Positions 52,866 through 64,000 of a stretch of DNA of 64,000 bases are shown one piece after another. The position numbers and the translations under genes were made by a program. The stretch comes from Oceanicaulis sp. MMSF_3324 (GTDB lineage Bacteria > Pseudomonadota > Alphaproteobacteria > Caulobacterales > Maricaulaceae), in contig NZ_JASHIU010000004.1 in assembly GCF_030733545.1 (NCBI RefSeq), positions 62,001 through 126,000 on the forward strand, read 5' to 3'. How positions within the stretch are numbered: the stretch's first letter is position 1; each line of letters starts with the position of its first letter. Below the pieces are notes generated by a model that was not told the DNA's origin, ran no database searches, and saw only the letters and a list, made by a program, of their open reading frames with translations.

Positions 52866-53756
52866 ATGACCGCTTCAAAAGCCCCGAGCTTTCAGGATCT
52901 GATCCTTATTCTTCAGCGCTACTGGGCGGACCAGGGCTGCGCCATCCTGCAGCCTTATGACACCGAAGTGGGCGCGGGCACCTTGCACCCGGCGACGACG
53001 CTGCGTTCCCTGGGCGCCAAGCCCTGGCGGGCGGCCTATGTGCAGCCCTCGCGCCGTCCCGCGGATGGCCGCTATGGCGAGAACCCGAACCGCTTGCAGC
53101 ACTATTACCAGTTCCAGGTGCTTCTGAAGCCGAGCCCGGCGAATCTGCAGGAGCTGTATCTGGGCTCGCTCGACGCCATCGGCATTGATCGCAAGCTCCA
53201 TGATGTGCGCTTTGTGGAAGACGACTGGGAGAACCCCACCGTGGGCGCCTGGGGGCTCGGGTGGGAAGTCTGGTGCGACGGCATGGAAGTCAGTCAGTTC
53301 ACCTATTTCCAGCAAGTTGGCGGCCTTGATGTGGAGCTGGTGTCCGGCGAGCTGACCTATGGTCTGGAACGCCTCGCCATGTATGTGCAGGGCGTGGAAA
53401 ATGTCTACGACCTCGATTTCAACGGCGCCGGCATGAGCTATGGCGACGTGTTTCTCGAAAACGAACGCCAGCAATCGACCTTCAATTTCGAGCATGCCGA
53501 TGTGGACATGCTGATCAAATGGTTCGCGGACGCGGAGAAACAGTGTCAGGCGCTGCTGGCGCTGGATACCCCGCTGCCGCTGCCCGCCTATGACTGGTGC
53601 CTCAAAGCATCCCACCTGTTTAATCTGGTGGATGCGCGCGGCGCGATTTCGGTGGCAGAGCGCGCCAGCTGGATCGCGCGGGTGCGCGAACTGGCCAAGG
53701 GCTGCGCCAATGCCTGGGTTCAGCTTGAACAACAACGCGAGGAGCCTGCGGCATGA
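52866..53756 (+). CDS. glyQ: glycine--tRNA ligase alpha subunit
   Basis: Alpha subunit of the tetrameric bacterial glycyl-tRNA synthetase, 296 residues. Seen: [42 protein letters not shown] at the N-terminus (in parts), [44 protein letters not shown]. Class II motifs 2 and 3 are included. Overlaps the glutathione transferase gene (ATGA); the beta subunit follows after that gene. Confidence 0.97.
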   Translation: MTASKAPSFQDLILILQRYWADQGCAILQPYDTEVGAGTLHPATTLRSLGAKPWRAAYVQPSRRPADGRYGENPNRLQHYYQFQVLLKPSPANLQELYLGSLDAIGIDRKLHDVRFVEDDWENPTVGAWGLGWEVWCDGMEVSQFTYFQQVGGLDVELVSGELTYGLERLAMYVQGVENVYDLDFNGAGMSYGDVFLENERQQSTFNFEHADVDMLIKWFADAEKQCQALLALDTPLPLPAYDWCLKASHLFNLVDARGAISVAERASWIARVRELAKGCANAWVQLEQQREEPAA

Positions 53757-54355
53757 CCGTGCATCTGTACTACAACCCGCAATCGCGGGCGGTGATGACG
53801 CTGTGGCTGCTTGAAGAGCTGGGCGTGTCCTACGACCTCAAGCCCGTCGATTATGAGGACGGCTCCATGCGGTCTGAAACCTTCATGGCGCTCAACCCGA
53901 TGGGCAAGATCCCGGTGATCGTCGACGGTGAAACCGTTGTGACCGAGACCGTCGCTATCGCGCTCTATCTGGCCGACAAGTTCAAGGACAATGTTGATCT
54001 CGCGCCGGGCATCGATGATCCGCGCCGCGGCGAATATCTGCGCTGGATCGTCTTCCAGGCCGCCTCCATCGAGCCGGCCATGTACCAGGCGGGCATGAAG
54101 TTCGAGACCAATCAGCGCTCGGCTGGCTGGGGCAATGTCCAGCTGGTGGCGAAAGTGCTGGAACAGCGCCTGTCTTTGGCGAACCCGTATCTGTTCGGTG
54201 ACTGGTTCACCGCTGCGGATCTGATCGTGGGCGGCGCCGTGAACTGGGCGTTGCAGTTCGGCATGTTCCCCAAAACGCCCGCCATGAGCGCCTACGCCCA
54301 GCGGATGACCGAGCGGCCCGCCTTCCAGCGCGCCTTCGCCACCCAGAATTCCTGA
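53753..54355 (+). CDS. glutathione S-transferase
   Basis: 200 residues with a GST N-terminal thioredoxin fold ([46 protein letters not shown]) and an alpha-helical C-terminal domain ([19 protein letters not shown]). The position of the catalytic residue (N or S near the N-terminus) suggests a bacterial beta/theta-like form; exact class is not readable. It sits between glyQ and glyS, overlapping glyQ, a location that is not functionally obvious. Confidence 0.9.
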   Translation: MTVHLYYNPQSRAVMTLWLLEELGVSYDLKPVDYEDGSMRSETFMALNPMGKIPVIVDGETVVTETVAIALYLADKFKDNVDLAPGIDDPRRGEYLRWIVFQAASIEPAMYQAGMKFETNQRSAGWGNVQLVAKVLEQRLSLANPYLFGDWFTAADLIVGGAVNWALQFGMFPKTPAMSAYAQRMTERPAFQRAFATQNS

Positions 54356-54384
54356 CACAGACGTTTCGAGTATCGCATCCCGCC

Positions 54385-56457
54385 ATGGCCCAGTTTCTGT
54401 TTGAAATCTTTTGCGAGGAAATCCCCGCGCGCATGCAAGAGCGCGCTGAAGGTGACCTTGCCCGTCTGATGTCGGACCGCCTGAAAGAGGCGGGTCTGAA
54501 ATGGGACAGCCTTGAAGCCTTCTCCGGGCCGCGTCGTCTGGGCCTTGTGATCGAGGGCCTGCCGCTGAAGACCGAGGATGTGCGCGAGGAACGTAAAGGT
54601 CCGCGCACCGACGCGCCGGAGAAAGCCCTTCAAGGCTTCATGCGCGGCGCCGGGATCGACAGCCTGGACCAGTGCAAGATCGAAGAGGGCAAGAAGGGCA
54701 GCTTCTATATCGCCGTCATCGAGAAGCCGGGCCGCGAGACGGCCGAGGTGATTTCCGAAGCGATCCCGGAGATCCTCAAGAGCTTCCCCTGGCCCAAATC
54801 GATGAAGTTTGGTCAGGACGAAACGGCGCAACGCTGGGTGCGTCCGCTGCGCTCGCTGATCTGCCTGCTCGACGGCGACGTGATCAAGACCGAAGTCTTC
54901 GGCATTACCTCTGGCGATGTCACCGATGGCCACCGCATTCATGGCTCCGGCCCATTCTCGGTGACGGATTTTGCCGATTACGAAGCCAAGCTGCGCAAAA
55001 ATGGCGTGATCCTGCGCCGGGATGAGCGCAAAAAGCTGGTGCTCGAGGGCGCCCGCCGCGTCTGTGAAGAGGCGGGGCTGGAGCTGATCGAGGATCAGGG
55101 GCTTCTGGAAGAGGTGACGGGGCTGGTCGAACATCCTGCGCCGATCCTTGGCGATATGGACCCGGACTTCCTCGACCTGCCGCCCGAAGTCATCGCGCTG
55201 ACCATGAAGACGCACCAGAAATATTTCGCGGTGCGTGACCCCAAGTCCGGCAAGCTGACCAGCAAGTTCGTCGTTCTGGCCAACCAGGACGCGCCGGATG
55301 GCGGCACCGCGATCGCGGCGGGCAATGCCCGCGTGCTGTCCGCCCGCCTGTCAGATGCGCGCCATTTCTGGGATCTTGATCGCAAGACCGGGCTTGAGGC
55401 GATGGCGTCCGAGCTCGGCAAGGTCACCTTCCACGAAAAGCTGGGGACGGTGGCCGACAAGGTCGAGCGTGTGGCCAAGCTGGCGCGCGAACTCGCGCCG
55501 GTCGTGGGCGCGGATGCGGATATGGCTGAGAAGGCCGCGCGTCTGGCGAAAGCCGATCTCGTCAGCCAGATGGTCTATGAATTCCCCGAGCTGCAGGGTG
55601 CAATGGGCCGCTATTACGCGCTTGAGGCCGGGCTTGATCCCCAGATCGCCGACGCCATCAAGGATCATTACAAGCCGCAAGGCCCGTCCGACGCCGTGCC
55701 GACCGCGCCGGTCAGTGCCGCGGTCGCTTTGGCGGACAAGCTTGATACGCTGGTAGGCTTCTGGGCGATTGATGAAAAACCGACCGGCTCCAAAGACCCG
55801 TTCGCCCTGCGCCGCGCTGCGCTGGGGGTGATCCGGATCTTGTTGGAAGCTGACAAGGCTCTCAGCCTGTCTAAGCTGGCGAGTGACGACCTCCTGTCCT
55901 TTTTCGCGGACCGCCTGAAAGTCCACCTCAAGGATGAGGGCGTGAAGCATGACGTCATCGATGCGGTGTTCGCGCTGGGCGATGACGACCTCGTACGCGT
56001 CACGAAAAAAGCCCGCGCGCTGCAGGCCTTCATGAACACCGAAGATGGTCAGGCGCTGCTGCAGGGCTATCGCCGGGCGGCGAACATTCTGGCGGCGGAA
56101 GAGAAGAAGGGCTTCGATCTGGCTTCGGCCCGCGCCGAAGCCGTTTCCGGCTCGGATGAGGACACGGACGCCGCCTTGATGATTGCTATCGCCAAAACCG
56201 CAGAGGCTGCGCAAGAGCGCGCGCTGATCGCGGCCATTGAGGGCGCGGACGAGGTGGCCTCGGTTGCTCTCAATACGGAAGACTTTGAAGGCGCCATGTC
56301 GGCGCTGTCGCAACTGCGTGAACCGGTCGACGCCTTCTTCGAGGCGGTTGTCGTGAACGCAGAAGATTCTATGGTGCGTCGCAATAGATTGTTGCTGTTG
56401 TCGCGGATTCGCGCAGCGGCCGATCTGGTGGCGGATTTCTCACGGTTGGAAGGGTAG
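54385..56457 (+). CDS. glyS: glycine--tRNA ligase beta subunit
   Basis: Beta subunit, 690 residues, containing the tRNA-binding and anticodon recognition part. Seen: FLFEIFCEEIPARMQERAEG, RRLGLVIEGLP, FPWPKSMKFGQDETAQRWVRPLRSLICLLDG (in parts), MKTHQKYFAVRDP, FWDLDRKTGLEAMA and KLGTVADKVERV, then the HD-like and DALR regions. Same operon as glyQ, with the GST gene between. Confidence 0.96.
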   Translation: MAQFLFEIFCEEIPARMQERAEGDLARLMSDRLKEAGLKWDSLEAFSGPRRLGLVIEGLPLKTEDVREERKGPRTDAPEKALQGFMRGAGIDSLDQCKIEEGKKGSFYIAVIEKPGRETAEVISEAIPEILKSFPWPKSMKFGQDETAQRWVRPLRSLICLLDGDVIKTEVFGITSGDVTDGHRIHGSGPFSVTDFADYEAKLRKNGVILRRDERKKLVLEGARRVCEEAGLELIEDQGLLEEVTGLVEHPAPILGDMDPDFLDLPPEVIALTMKTHQKYFAVRDPKSGKLTSKFVVLANQDAPDGGTAIAAGNARVLSARLSDARHFWDLDRKTGLEAMASELGKVTFHEKLGTVADKVERVAKLARELAPVVGADADMAEKAARLAKADLVSQMVYEFPELQGAMGRYYALEAGLDPQIADAIKDHYKPQGPSDAVPTAPVSAAVALADKLDTLVGFWAIDEKPTGSKDPFALRRAALGVIRILLEADKALSLSKLASDDLLSFFADRLKVHLKDEGVKHDVIDAVFALGDDDLVRVTKKARALQAFMNTEDGQALLQGYRRAANILAAEEKKGFDLASARAEAVSGSDEDTDAALMIAIAKTAEAAQERALIAAIEGADEVASVALNTEDFEGAMSALSQLREPVDAFFEAVVVNAEDSMVRRNRLLLLSRIRAAADLVADFSRLEG

Positions 56458-56510
56458 GCGCGGGGGCGTCTGCTCTTTGACCCGTTTTGACGATCAGGAA
56501 GGTGAGCCCC

Positions 56511-59177
<2,667 letters not shown>

Positions 59178-59208
59178 AGGAACGGCTAAGTCCTTACCAG
59201 GTCTATTG

Positions 59209-59240
59209 GAAACCGCTTCGGGGCTTGCCGGGGCGGTTTC
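59209..59240 (+). terminator. intrinsic terminator after ppdK
   Basis: GAAACCGC and GCGGTTTC, eight pairs, around a GC-rich loop, followed by TTGCCTTATTT. The T-rich tail is interrupted but the position 31 bases after the ppdK stop makes it convincing. Confidence 0.7.
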
Positions 59241-59390
59241 TTGCCTTATTTAGGGCATGATCGGTTCTTATTGACCGCGGCTTCATCCAAGCCCACCACT
59301 ATGTCGGTGAGCGCGTTCAAGACGTATCCTGATGGTCTTGATCTTGCTGATGGCGCTACGCCCAATTGAGGGCGAGCCCCTTGGAGTTTT

Positions 59391-60149
59391 GTGATTTTGA
59401 CGGTTACGACTCTTCTCCTTCGCGCCAAGAGCGCCCTGGCCGGTGTCGGCGTTATCGCGGCGTTCGCCGTGATTGCGCTTGGCGTGAGTCTGGCGCCGGA
59501 ACGGGCGCAGGAACAGGACGAGGCCGGCGATCTGCGCGAGCTGGCGCTTGAATTCCTGGAATTCGAGCAGAGCCGGCCCGCCCTGATCTCCGAGACGGCC
59601 TTCAGTTTCGCGTCTTTCGAGATCGATTCCGACCCCGAACAGGGCGCCGTGCTGGTCCAGCGCGCCATCGATAGCGTGGGCGCGCTCAATCTCAATGAAC
59701 TCGATGCCGCCCGGAACGCCGCCCGCGAGCGTCGCTGCCTGGCGGAAGCCATCTATTATGAAGCGCGCAGCGAGACGCTGGCGGGTCAGATGGCGGTGGC
59801 GGAAGTGGTGATCAATCGCTCGCGCCATCGCGCCTATCCCGACACGATCTGCGGCGTGGTTTATCAGGGCGCCGAACGGCGGACGGGGTGCCAGTTCACC
59901 TTCACCTGTGACGGCTCGATGATCAACGCGCCCTATGGCCGGGGCTGGGAGCGCGCGCAGAACGTGGCCGACCACGCGCTGATGGGCTTTGCGCGTCCGG
60001 TGACCAATCGCGCGACGCACTATCACACCACGGCGGTCGACCCGGTGTGGAATGACACGCTGGTGCGAACCCGCCGGATCGGCTCGCACATCTTCTATCG
60101 CTTCCCCAATCGCTCCGAACGTCGCTTGCTAGCCGAACGCGAAGCCTGA
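59391..60149 (+). CDS. cell wall hydrolase, SleB family
   Basis: 252 residues: N-terminal hydrophobic segment (AKSALAGVGVIAAFAVIALGVSL), a charged spacer, and a SleB/CwlJ-like hydrolase domain (Hydrolase_2) with CLAEAIYYEARSETLAGQMAVAEVVINR and YHTTAVDPVWN-like ends, plus the Cys pair in TICGVVYQG and GCQFTFTCDG. In non-sporulating bacteria such enzymes cut peptidoglycan during growth. Starts at GTG 59391 with GGAG upstream. Followed by a terminator-like hairpin. Confidence 0.9.
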   Translation: MILTVTTLLLRAKSALAGVGVIAAFAVIALGVSLAPERAQEQDEAGDLRELALEFLEFEQSRPALISETAFSFASFEIDSDPEQGAVLVQRAIDSVGALNLNELDAARNAARERRCLAEAIYYEARSETLAGQMAVAEVVINRSRHRAYPDTICGVVYQGAERRTGCQFTFTCDGSMINAPYGRGWERAQNVADHALMGFARPVTNRATHYHTTAVDPVWNDTLVRTRRIGSHIFYRFPNRSERRLLAEREA

Positions 60150-60157
60150 ACCCACAG

Positions 60158-60176
60158 GGCCGCCCGCTGGGCGGCC
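60158..60176 (+). terminator. hairpin after the cell wall hydrolase gene
   Basis: GGCCGCCC-GCT-GGGCGGCC, eight GC pairs, followed by TTGCTGTTTC. The T run is weak, but it sits eight bases after the stop codon. Confidence 0.6.
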
Positions 60177-60247
60177 TTGCTGTTTCAGCGATGGCGTGCG
60201 CCCGGCCTGCGCGCTAGGGTCTTCCCCTCACAGGGGAGCGGGGGGTC

Positions 60248-60811
60248 ATGATTCACGCAGAGGCGTTGGCGCCGATTACGCAATTTCTGGACGGGATCGG
60301 CTTGCCGGTGACCCGGAGCCAGATTGCCGAGGCGAGCTTTCTGCCTGGCGTGGTCATTCGTGAAGGGGCTCTGTTCGTGGACGCCGAGCGCCTGGGCTCT
60401 CCTGGCGACATCCTGCATGAAGCGGGGCATCTGGCCGTGACGCCCGCGCGCCTGCGCGGCCATCTCGATGGCGATATCGACGCCTGCGCCGCCGCCCTCA
60501 TTGCTGACCCGGAGCTTCAGGTGACCGAAGCGGAAGCGTCTCAGATCGCCCGCACCGAGCCGCAGGCCATCGCCTGGTCCTATGCGGCGGCTCTGGCGGC
60601 GGGCGTGTCGCCGGCGTGCGTGTTCTGGGCTGAAGGGTATGGCGGCCAACATGGCGGCGCGCCGGAACTGGTGATGATGCAGGTGGCGCAGGGCTTCTTT
60701 CCCGGCGTTCAGGGATTGGCGCATACAGGCCTGTGCTCGGCGCCGCCGCCCTTTGGCGATCCAGGCGATCCCGCGCCCTTTCCGCAGATGAAGGCCTGGC
60801 TCGCCGTCTAG
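60248..60811 (+). CDS. unrecognised protein with HEAGH motif
   Basis: 187 residues, not recognised. The HExxH-type motif HEAGH (57-61) in GDILHEAGHLAV suggests a zinc-dependent hydrolase, and the protein has no signal peptide, so it would act in the cytoplasm. The second half includes ACVFWAEGYGGQHGGAPELV and AQGFFPGVQGLAHTGLC. Shine-Dalgarno GGGGAGC about eight bases before ATG 60248. Its last bases overlap the end of nadC on the other strand by four. Confidence 0.75.
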   Translation: MIHAEALAPITQFLDGIGLPVTRSQIAEASFLPGVVIREGALFVDAERLGSPGDILHEAGHLAVTPARLRGHLDGDIDACAAALIADPELQVTEAEASQIARTEPQAIAWSYAAALAAGVSPACVFWAEGYGGQHGGAPELVMMQVAQGFFPGVQGLAHTGLCSAPPPFGDPGDPAPFPQMKAWLAV

Positions 60812-61653
60812 CGCTCGTCGAGCCCCAGGTCGAAATTGGGGGCGGAGTGGGTGAGGGCGCCGACGCTGATCACGTCCACGCCGGTCTCGGCGATGGCCCG
60901 CACCGTGTCGAGATTGACGCCGCCCGAGGCTTCCAGATTGGCGCGACCGTCGGTCAGCAGCACGGCGGCGCGTAAATCCTCGAGGCTGAAATTGTCCAGC
61001 AGCACGCTTTCCGCGCCTGCCGCGAGGGCGTCTTCGAGCTGATCGAGCCGGTCCACCTCGACCGCGACGCGGGTCATGTGTCCGGCATAGGCGCGGGCGC
61101 GTTTGATCGCTTCGCTGACGCCGCCGCACACGGCCACATGATTGTCCTTGATCAGGATGGCGTCATCGAGGCCATAGCGGTGATAGGCGCCGCCGCCCGC
61201 GCGCACCGCTTGCAGTTCCACCGCGCGCAGGCCCGGCGTGGTCTTGCGGGTGTGGGCGACCACCGCGCCGGTGTCGGCGATGGCGGTGACATACTGGCGG
61301 GTCAGGGTGGCGATGCCGCTCATCCGACCCAGAAAGTTCAAGGCCGGGCGTTCCGCCGTCAGAATGCCCAGGGCCGGGCCGTCCACAATGGCGACCACAT
61401 CGCCGTTTTCCAGAATGTCGCCATCGCGCTTGCGCCAGGTGACGGCGATATCGCGATCGACCTGATCAAAACAGGCGTCGGCGGGCTGCTGGCCCGCCAG
61501 GACGCCATTGGCGCGGCTCTTGATGACGAAGTTGGCGTTCTTGTCCGCCGGAATGGTGGCGAGCGAGGTGACATCCCCACGTCCGCCCAGATCTTCCTCG
61601 AGCGCACGGGTGACGAGCGCATGGATCAGATGGCGCGGCAGGGCAGGGATCAT
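60808..61653 (-). CDS. nadC: nicotinate-nucleotide diphosphorylase (carboxylating)
   Basis: Quinolinate phosphoribosyltransferase, forming nicotinate mononucleotide from quinolinate and PRPP. 281 residues: EEDLGGRGDVTSLA, RPALNFLGRMSGIATLTR, HTRKTTPGLRAVELQAVRAGGGAYHRYGLDDAILIKDNH (seen in parts), EVDRLDQLEDAL, LEASGGVNLDTVRAIAETGVDVISVG. Last gene of nadA-nadB-nadC; one base separates the nadB stop from its ATG. Confidence 0.97.
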   Translation of the reverse strand: MIPALPRHLIHALVTRALEEDLGGRGDVTSLATIPADKNANFVIKSRANGVLAGQQPADACFDQVDRDIAVTWRKRDGDILENGDVVAIVDGPALGILTAERPALNFLGRMSGIATLTRQYVTAIADTGAVVAHTRKTTPGLRAVELQAVRAGGGAYHRYGLDDAILIKDNHVAVCGGVSEAIKRARAYAGHMTRVAVEVDRLDQLEDALAAGAESVLLDNFSLEDLRAAVLLTDGRANLEASGGVNLDTVRAIAETGVDVISVGALTHSAPNFDLGLDER

Positions 61654-61654
61654 C

Positions 61655-63178
61655 TCAGGCAGCTCCGGCTTGGCGCAGCTTGGCGTGCGCCGGGTAAAGG
61701 TCAGACAGCGTCAGGCGGGTATGGCGCCCGGGCTCGGCGCGCTGGGGGAAGTCGGTGCGGCTGTGGCCGCCACGGCTTTCCTCACGCGCCAGTGCGCCCT
61801 GGGTCAGAAAGCGCGCGGCGATCAGGGCGGGCGCTGAGCCGTGCTCGGCCTTCAACGCGTCAAGCAGGCTCAGAAGCGTCGTCAGGCCCTCGGCGCTCCG
61901 GGTCACGCCTGCCTGCGCGCTGACGGCGCTGCGCAGGGTCTGGAGCACGCTTTGCGGCAGCTCGCATGGCGCATCGGCGGGTTGCGCCTGTACCCGGCGC
62001 GTCGTTGCGCGTTGGATTGCCTGGGCCGCGCGATGACCGAACACCAGCCCTTCCAGCAGGGAGTTGGACGCTAGTCGGTTGGCGCCATGCACGCCGGTGG
62101 AGGCGCATTCACCCACCGCCCACAGGCCCGGAACGCCGGTAAAGCCATCAAGATCGGTCTCGACCCCACCCATATGATAGTGGGCCGCCGGGGCGACCGG
62201 GACGGGATCGGTACGGGGGTCTATGCCGCCGCTCATGCAGGCCTTGAACACGGCGGGAAAATGATCGGGAAACTGGGCGCCGACCGCCTCGCGGGCATCG
62301 AGATACGCCCCGGCGCCGGACAGGTTCTGCGCATGCACGGCGCGGGCGACCACATCGCGCGGCGCCAGCTCGGCGAGCTCATGAACATCCAGCATGAAGC
62401 GATGACCGTTTCGGTCAATCAGGACCGCACCCTCTCCGCGCAGGGCTTCGGTGGCGAGCGGGGCGGGGTCGCGGCCAATATCAATGGCGGTGGGGTGAAA
62501 CTGGACAAATTCGGGATCGCGGATCACTGCGCCCAGTGCGGCCGCCATCACCATGGCCTGGCCCTGGCTGGTCCAGGGCGTGGTGGTCACCGCATAGAGC
62601 CCGCCCAGCGAGCCGGTGGCGAGCACGGTATGGCTCGCCTCGATCGTGTGCAGCTGGCCCTCGGGATCGCGCGTCAGAACGCCGGCGCAGCCCTTGGCCT
62701 GATCGGGCAACAGCGCCTCGGCGCGCCAGCCATCCCGGATCTCGATATGATCCGCCTCGCGTACGGCGGCAATGAGGGCGGCCAGAATGCCCGCGCCCGC
62801 CTGATCACCCTTCATCCGGGCGACGCGGGCGACCGAGTGCGCGGCCTCGCGCGACAGCGACCAGCCGCCATGTTCTGTGCGTTCCAGCGCAGCGCCCATG
62901 TCACAAAGCGCGCGGACCTCGCTGGCCCCTGCGCTCGCCAGCACCATGGCGGCGGTCTCATCCACCAGACCGGCGCCCGCCATCACCGTATCGCGGGCAT
63001 GCAGCGCTGCGCTGTCATCCGGGCCCAGCGCCGCCGCCACCCCGCCTTGCGCCCAGCCGGTCGAGGAGCCGTGCCCGAGGGGTGAACCGGTCAGCAGCAC
63101 CACAGGGTTGGGCGCGGCCTTCAGGGCCGTCCACAACCCGGCGATCCCGGCGCCGACAATGAGGAGGGGGTGGGTCAA
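61655..63178 (-). CDS. nadB: L-aspartate oxidase
   Basis: FAD enzyme oxidising aspartate to iminoaspartate for quinolinate synthesis. 507 residues: FAD motif LIVGAGIAGLWTALKA, GSSTGWAQGGVAAALGPDDS, EFVQFHPTAI, GVETDLDGFTGVPGLWAVGE and SSTGVHGANRLASNSLLEGLVFG (in parts). Starts at TTG 63178. Belongs to the nadABC operon. Confidence 0.96.
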   Translation of the reverse strand: MTHPLLIVGAGIAGLWTALKAAPNPVVLLTGSPLGHGSSTGWAQGGVAAALGPDDSAALHARDTVMAGAGLVDETAAMVLASAGASEVRALCDMGAALERTEHGGWSLSREAAHSVARVARMKGDQAGAGILAALIAAVREADHIEIRDGWRAEALLPDQAKGCAGVLTRDPEGQLHTIEASHTVLATGSLGGLYAVTTTPWTSQGQAMVMAAALGAVIRDPEFVQFHPTAIDIGRDPAPLATEALRGEGAVLIDRNGHRFMLDVHELAELAPRDVVARAVHAQNLSGAGAYLDAREAVGAQFPDHFPAVFKACMSGGIDPRTDPVPVAPAAHYHMGGVETDLDGFTGVPGLWAVGECASTGVHGANRLASNSLLEGLVFGHRAAQAIQRATTRRVQAQPADAPCELPQSVLQTLRSAVSAQAGVTRSAEGLTTLLSLLDALKAEHGSAPALIAARFLTQGALAREESRGGHSRTDFPQRAEPGRHTRLTLSDLYPAHAKLRQAGAA

Positions 63179-63199
63179 AGCATCACCACAGAGGACAAC

Positions 63200-63215
63200 G
63201 CCCGCCGAAGCGGGC
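63200..63215 (-). other. hairpin between nadA and nadB
   Basis: GCCCGC-CGAA-GCGGGC, with TTGT after it on the minus strand. It lies between the nadA stop and nadB start in the operon and could be a partial terminator or stability element. Confidence 0.45.
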
Positions 63216-63226
63216 GCTTGTTGTGA

Positions 63227-64000
63227 TCAGACCGCCACGTAAGGCACGTCGGCCAGCGGCTTGCCGGTGTCAAAGCTCGGCGGATTGTCGGCCTTGGGCA
63301 GGTCCAGCATGGCTTGCAGGCTGGCCTTGGCTTTCTCCGCAATCACCGGGTCAACCTCGACCTCATGCTTCATGTCGCGCAGCGCTTCATAGATATTGGT
63401 CAGGCTGATGCGCTTCATGTGCGGGCACAGATTGCACGGCTTGATGAACTGCACGCCGGGGTTCTCGACAGAGACATTGTCGCTCATCGAGCACTCGGTG
63501 ATCAGGATCGCCTTTTTCGGCGCCTTGTCTTTGACATAGGCGGCCATCGCCCCGGTGGAGCCGGCGAAGTCAGCCGCGGCCATCACTTCGGGCGGGCATT
63601 CAGGGTGGGTGATGATCACCGCTTCAGGGTGCGCGTCGCGCAGATCCTGAATGTCCTGCGGCGTAAACTGCTCGTGCACTTCGCACTCGCCCTGCCAGGT
63701 CAGGATCTTGATGCCGGTCTGGGCGGCGACGTTTTTTGCCAGATACTGGTCCGGGATCATGATGACCGTATCGGTGTTCCACTGTTTGGCCACGGCCTCG
63801 ACCACCTGAACGGCATTAGAGCTGGTGCAGCAGATGTCCGAATACGCCTTCACCTCGGCGGACGTGTTCACATAGGTGACGATGGGATAGTCGGGATAGG
63901 CCGCCTTGATCGCCTGCACATCCGCGCCGGTGATGGAGCTGGCGAGCGAGCAGCCCGCTTCCATGTCGGGGATCAGGACGGTCTTGTTCGGCGACAGGAT
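63227..64000 (-). CDS. nadA: quinolinate synthase (5' end outside window)
   Basis: Condenses iminoaspartate with dihydroxyacetone phosphate to quinolinate, using a [4Fe-4S] cluster. About 258 residues are seen, from the right edge (ILSPNKTVLIPDMEAGCSLAS...) to the C-terminus; the N-terminal part, about 80-100 residues, is cut off. Cluster ligands expected in MEAGCSLA, ECPPEV and PCNLCPHMKRISL. The internal ATG (M13) is not the true start. First gene of nadABC, as far as visible. Confidence 0.95.
   Translation of the reverse strand: MLSPNKTVLIPDMEAGCSLASSITGADVQAIKAAYPDYPIVTYVNTSAEVKAYSDICCTSSNAVQVVEAVAKQWNTDTVIMIPDQYLAKNVAAQTGIKILTWQGECEVHEQFTPQDIQDLRDAHPEAVIITHPECPPEVMAAADFAGSTGAMAAYVKDKAPKKAILITECSMSDNVSVENPGVQFIKPCNLCPHMKRISLTNIYEALRDMKHEVEVDPVIAEKAKASLQAMLDLPKADNPPSFDTGKPLADVPYVAV

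Overview
The window looks like chromosome of a free-living, aerobic alphaproteobacterium of high G+C content, most likely in or near the Maricaulales/Hyphomonadales/Caulobacterales. Reasons: a GANTC methyltransferase of the CcrM type with a CtrA-like box and GANTC sites in its leader, F0 ATP synthase genes separate from F1 with b and b' subunits, a split glycine decarboxylase (GcvPA/GcvPB), an UrcA-family protein and the order mutY-DUF721-DsbA-like-smc. This placement is inference from gene content. I see no rRNA or tRNA gene, CRISPR array, prophage or insertion sequence. Most of the window is housekeeping core.

Layout. 1-4.1 kb: tldD (cut by the left edge), then a two-gene, visibly less GC-rich unit (an unrecognised two-helix membrane protein overlapping a ROK fructokinase), then a membrane-anchored TPR protein. 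4.1-10.8 kb: a complete aa3 cytochrome c oxidase operon (coxB, coxA, ctaB, small membrane protein, ctaG, coxC, DUF983, surf1), followed by a RimJ-like acetyltransferase overlapping an EAL phosphodiesterase. 12.5-18.4 kb: yqgE, peroxiredoxin, rnhA, DUF1801, ispH, a lipoprotein and argS. 18.4-20.96 kb: a CadC-like membrane transcription factor divergent from an UrcA-family gene. 21.0-26.1 kb: hairpins, a terminator and a tandem glycine riboswitch leading into gcvT-gcvH-gcvPA-gcvPB. 26.2-27.8 kb: a small membrane protein and a serine hydrolase.

27.8-30.5 kb (minus strand): atpI-atpB-atpE-atpF'-atpF. 30.6-36.3 kb: smc, two tandem DsbA-like proteins and a DciA-like DUF721 gene, divergent from mutY. 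37.4-40.6 kb: palindromic repeats, ccrM, rnhB and a PA0069-type radical SAM gene. 40.6-42.7 kb: a glycosyltransferase pair (TIGR04283/TIGR04282 type) and a family 4 uracil-DNA glycosylase. 42.8-48.1 kb: ETF-ubiquinone oxidoreductase, a TPR lipoprotein, ispE and a WecA/MraY-like transferase. 48.2-50.5 kb: an M14 carboxypeptidase and a polyprenyl diphosphate synthase. 50.6-52.6 kb: DUF2007, a TrmN6-like methyltransferase, an S49 peptidase and a 48-residue membrane protein. 52.9-59.2 kb: glyQ-GST-glyS and ppdK. 59.4-64 kb: a SleB-type cell wall hydrolase, an unrecognised HEAGH protein, and nadA-nadB-nadC (nadA cut by the right edge).

Together these genes cover terminal respiration and proton-driven ATP synthesis, fatty acid/amino acid electron entry (ETF-QO), one-carbon metabolism (glycine cleavage under glycine-riboswitch control), isoprenoid and quinone precursors (ispH, ispE, polyprenyl synthase), de novo NAD synthesis, translation (argS, glyQS), DNA repair (mutY, udg), R-loop removal (rnhA, rnhB), chromosome organisation (smc) and cell-cycle DNA methylation (ccrM). 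No obvious new multi-gene system is present. The items most worth a second look are the orphan membrane protein/ROK pair at 1.25-3.4 kb, the ccrM control region, the structured RNA region at 21.0-21.5 kb and several small deviations in known enzymes.
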